The position numbers and the translations under genes are program-made. This document shows positions 63,490 through 64,000 of a stretch of 64,000 nucleotides of DNA, piece after piece. Each line of letters starts with the position of its first letter. Position 1 is the first letter of the stretch. Source of the DNA: Lepidostoma basale (Eukaryota > Arthropoda > Insecta > Trichoptera > Lepidostomatidae). The notes under the pieces are model-generated. The model searched no databases and was not told where the DNA came from. It saw only the letters and a program-made list of their open reading frames with translations. Location: assembly GCA_022606425.2 (NCBI GenBank), contig JAHDVF020001035.1:1-64000 (forward strand), written 5' to 3'.

Positions 63490-64000
63490 TCTTGACCCAG
63501 ATGATAGAATGCAGAATTGGGGCAGCAAGAGTTACGTTAATTAAAATGAAATCACTCTTCTGCAATGATAACGTAAACTTGAAACTCCGCCAGAGAATGA
63601 TCAAATGCTATGTGTGGTCTGTTTTATTGTACGGATGTGAAACGTGGACCTTGAGAGTTAACTCAATGAACAGACTGGAAGCATTTGAAATGTGGCTCCA
63701 TCGCCGAATGCTCAGAGTTCCCATGACAGACATGGTTACCAATACCGAAGTACTGAGGCGAGCTAGAGTTGACAGAGAACTGTTATCAACTATCAAGGTT
63801 CGAAAGATCTCACATCTGCGTCATATACTGCGTGGGGAAAAGTACCACCTTCTCCAACTGATATTGGAGGGGAAAATTGAGGGACGCGAGGGCCCGGAAG
63901 GAGACAAATGTCCTGGCTGCGAATCGTGAGGGAGTAGACCGGCATCCGAAGTGTGTCCGCCGCAGGACAGAGACAGGTTCGCCGAGGTGATCGCCAACGT
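63490..64000 (+). mobile_element. LINE RT C-terminal fragment, open frame, runs off the window
   Basis: Frame 63492-63929 (145 codons) is open: NVNLKLRQRMIKCYVWSVLL, YGCETWTLRVNSMNRLEAFE, MWLHRRMLRVPMTD. This is the C-terminal region after the RT of a LINE family also present at 44440 and 45447. It continues past 64000 to its (GAA)n tail by comparison with those. Confidence 0.75.

Overview
The window reads as AT-rich, repeat-laden nuclear DNA of an insect, most likely a lepidopteran. The evidence is one spliced host gene of the insect arylalkylamine N-acetyltransferase type, many RTE-like and other non-LTR retrotransposon fragments including a 3' end very common in moths and butterflies, a young BEL/Pao element, insect Helitron ends and tRNA-derived SINEs. 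Species and karyotype position cannot be read from the sequence.

Layout. 1-5.4 kb: LINE fragments, a SINE, foldback repeats and a GC-rich islet. 5.4-8.5 kb: an almost complete RTE-type element whose start codon is lost and whose C-terminus is frameshifted. 8.5-33.5 kb: no recognised host exon; a mosaic of nested LINE 3' ends, SINEs, palindromic (foldback) elements and a few unique GC-rich islets. 33.7-44.2 kb: a four-exon host gene on the minus strand (232 aa), with introns filled by a (TA)n tract, SINEs, foldbacks, LINEs and a DNA-transposon relic. 44.2-51.1 kb: more LINE and SINE debris. 51.1-58.5 kb: a full-length BEL/Pao retrotransposon on the minus strand with LTRs that look identical and a 5-bp target duplication. 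58.5-64 kb: LINE fragments, two hammerhead-like motifs and a minisatellite.

The most interesting layer is a set of short palindromic elements whose centres carry hammerhead-ribozyme-like sequence (CUGANGA, stem II, GAAAC, very short stem III, NUH, complementary stem I). Several have an intact core and a 5-7 bp stem I. By established knowledge, type I hammerheads with tiny stem III are typical of Penelope-like retroelements; no Penelope reverse transcriptase is visible here, so these look like non-autonomous derivatives. A second layer is a set of very short elements made by fusing the first ~70 bp of the RTE element directly to its last ~80 bp; three copies share the same junction, which suggests a parasite family that amplified as a unit.

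Boundaries of repeats are by eye and usually good to about 10-30 bp; exon and LTR boundaries are base-level readings.
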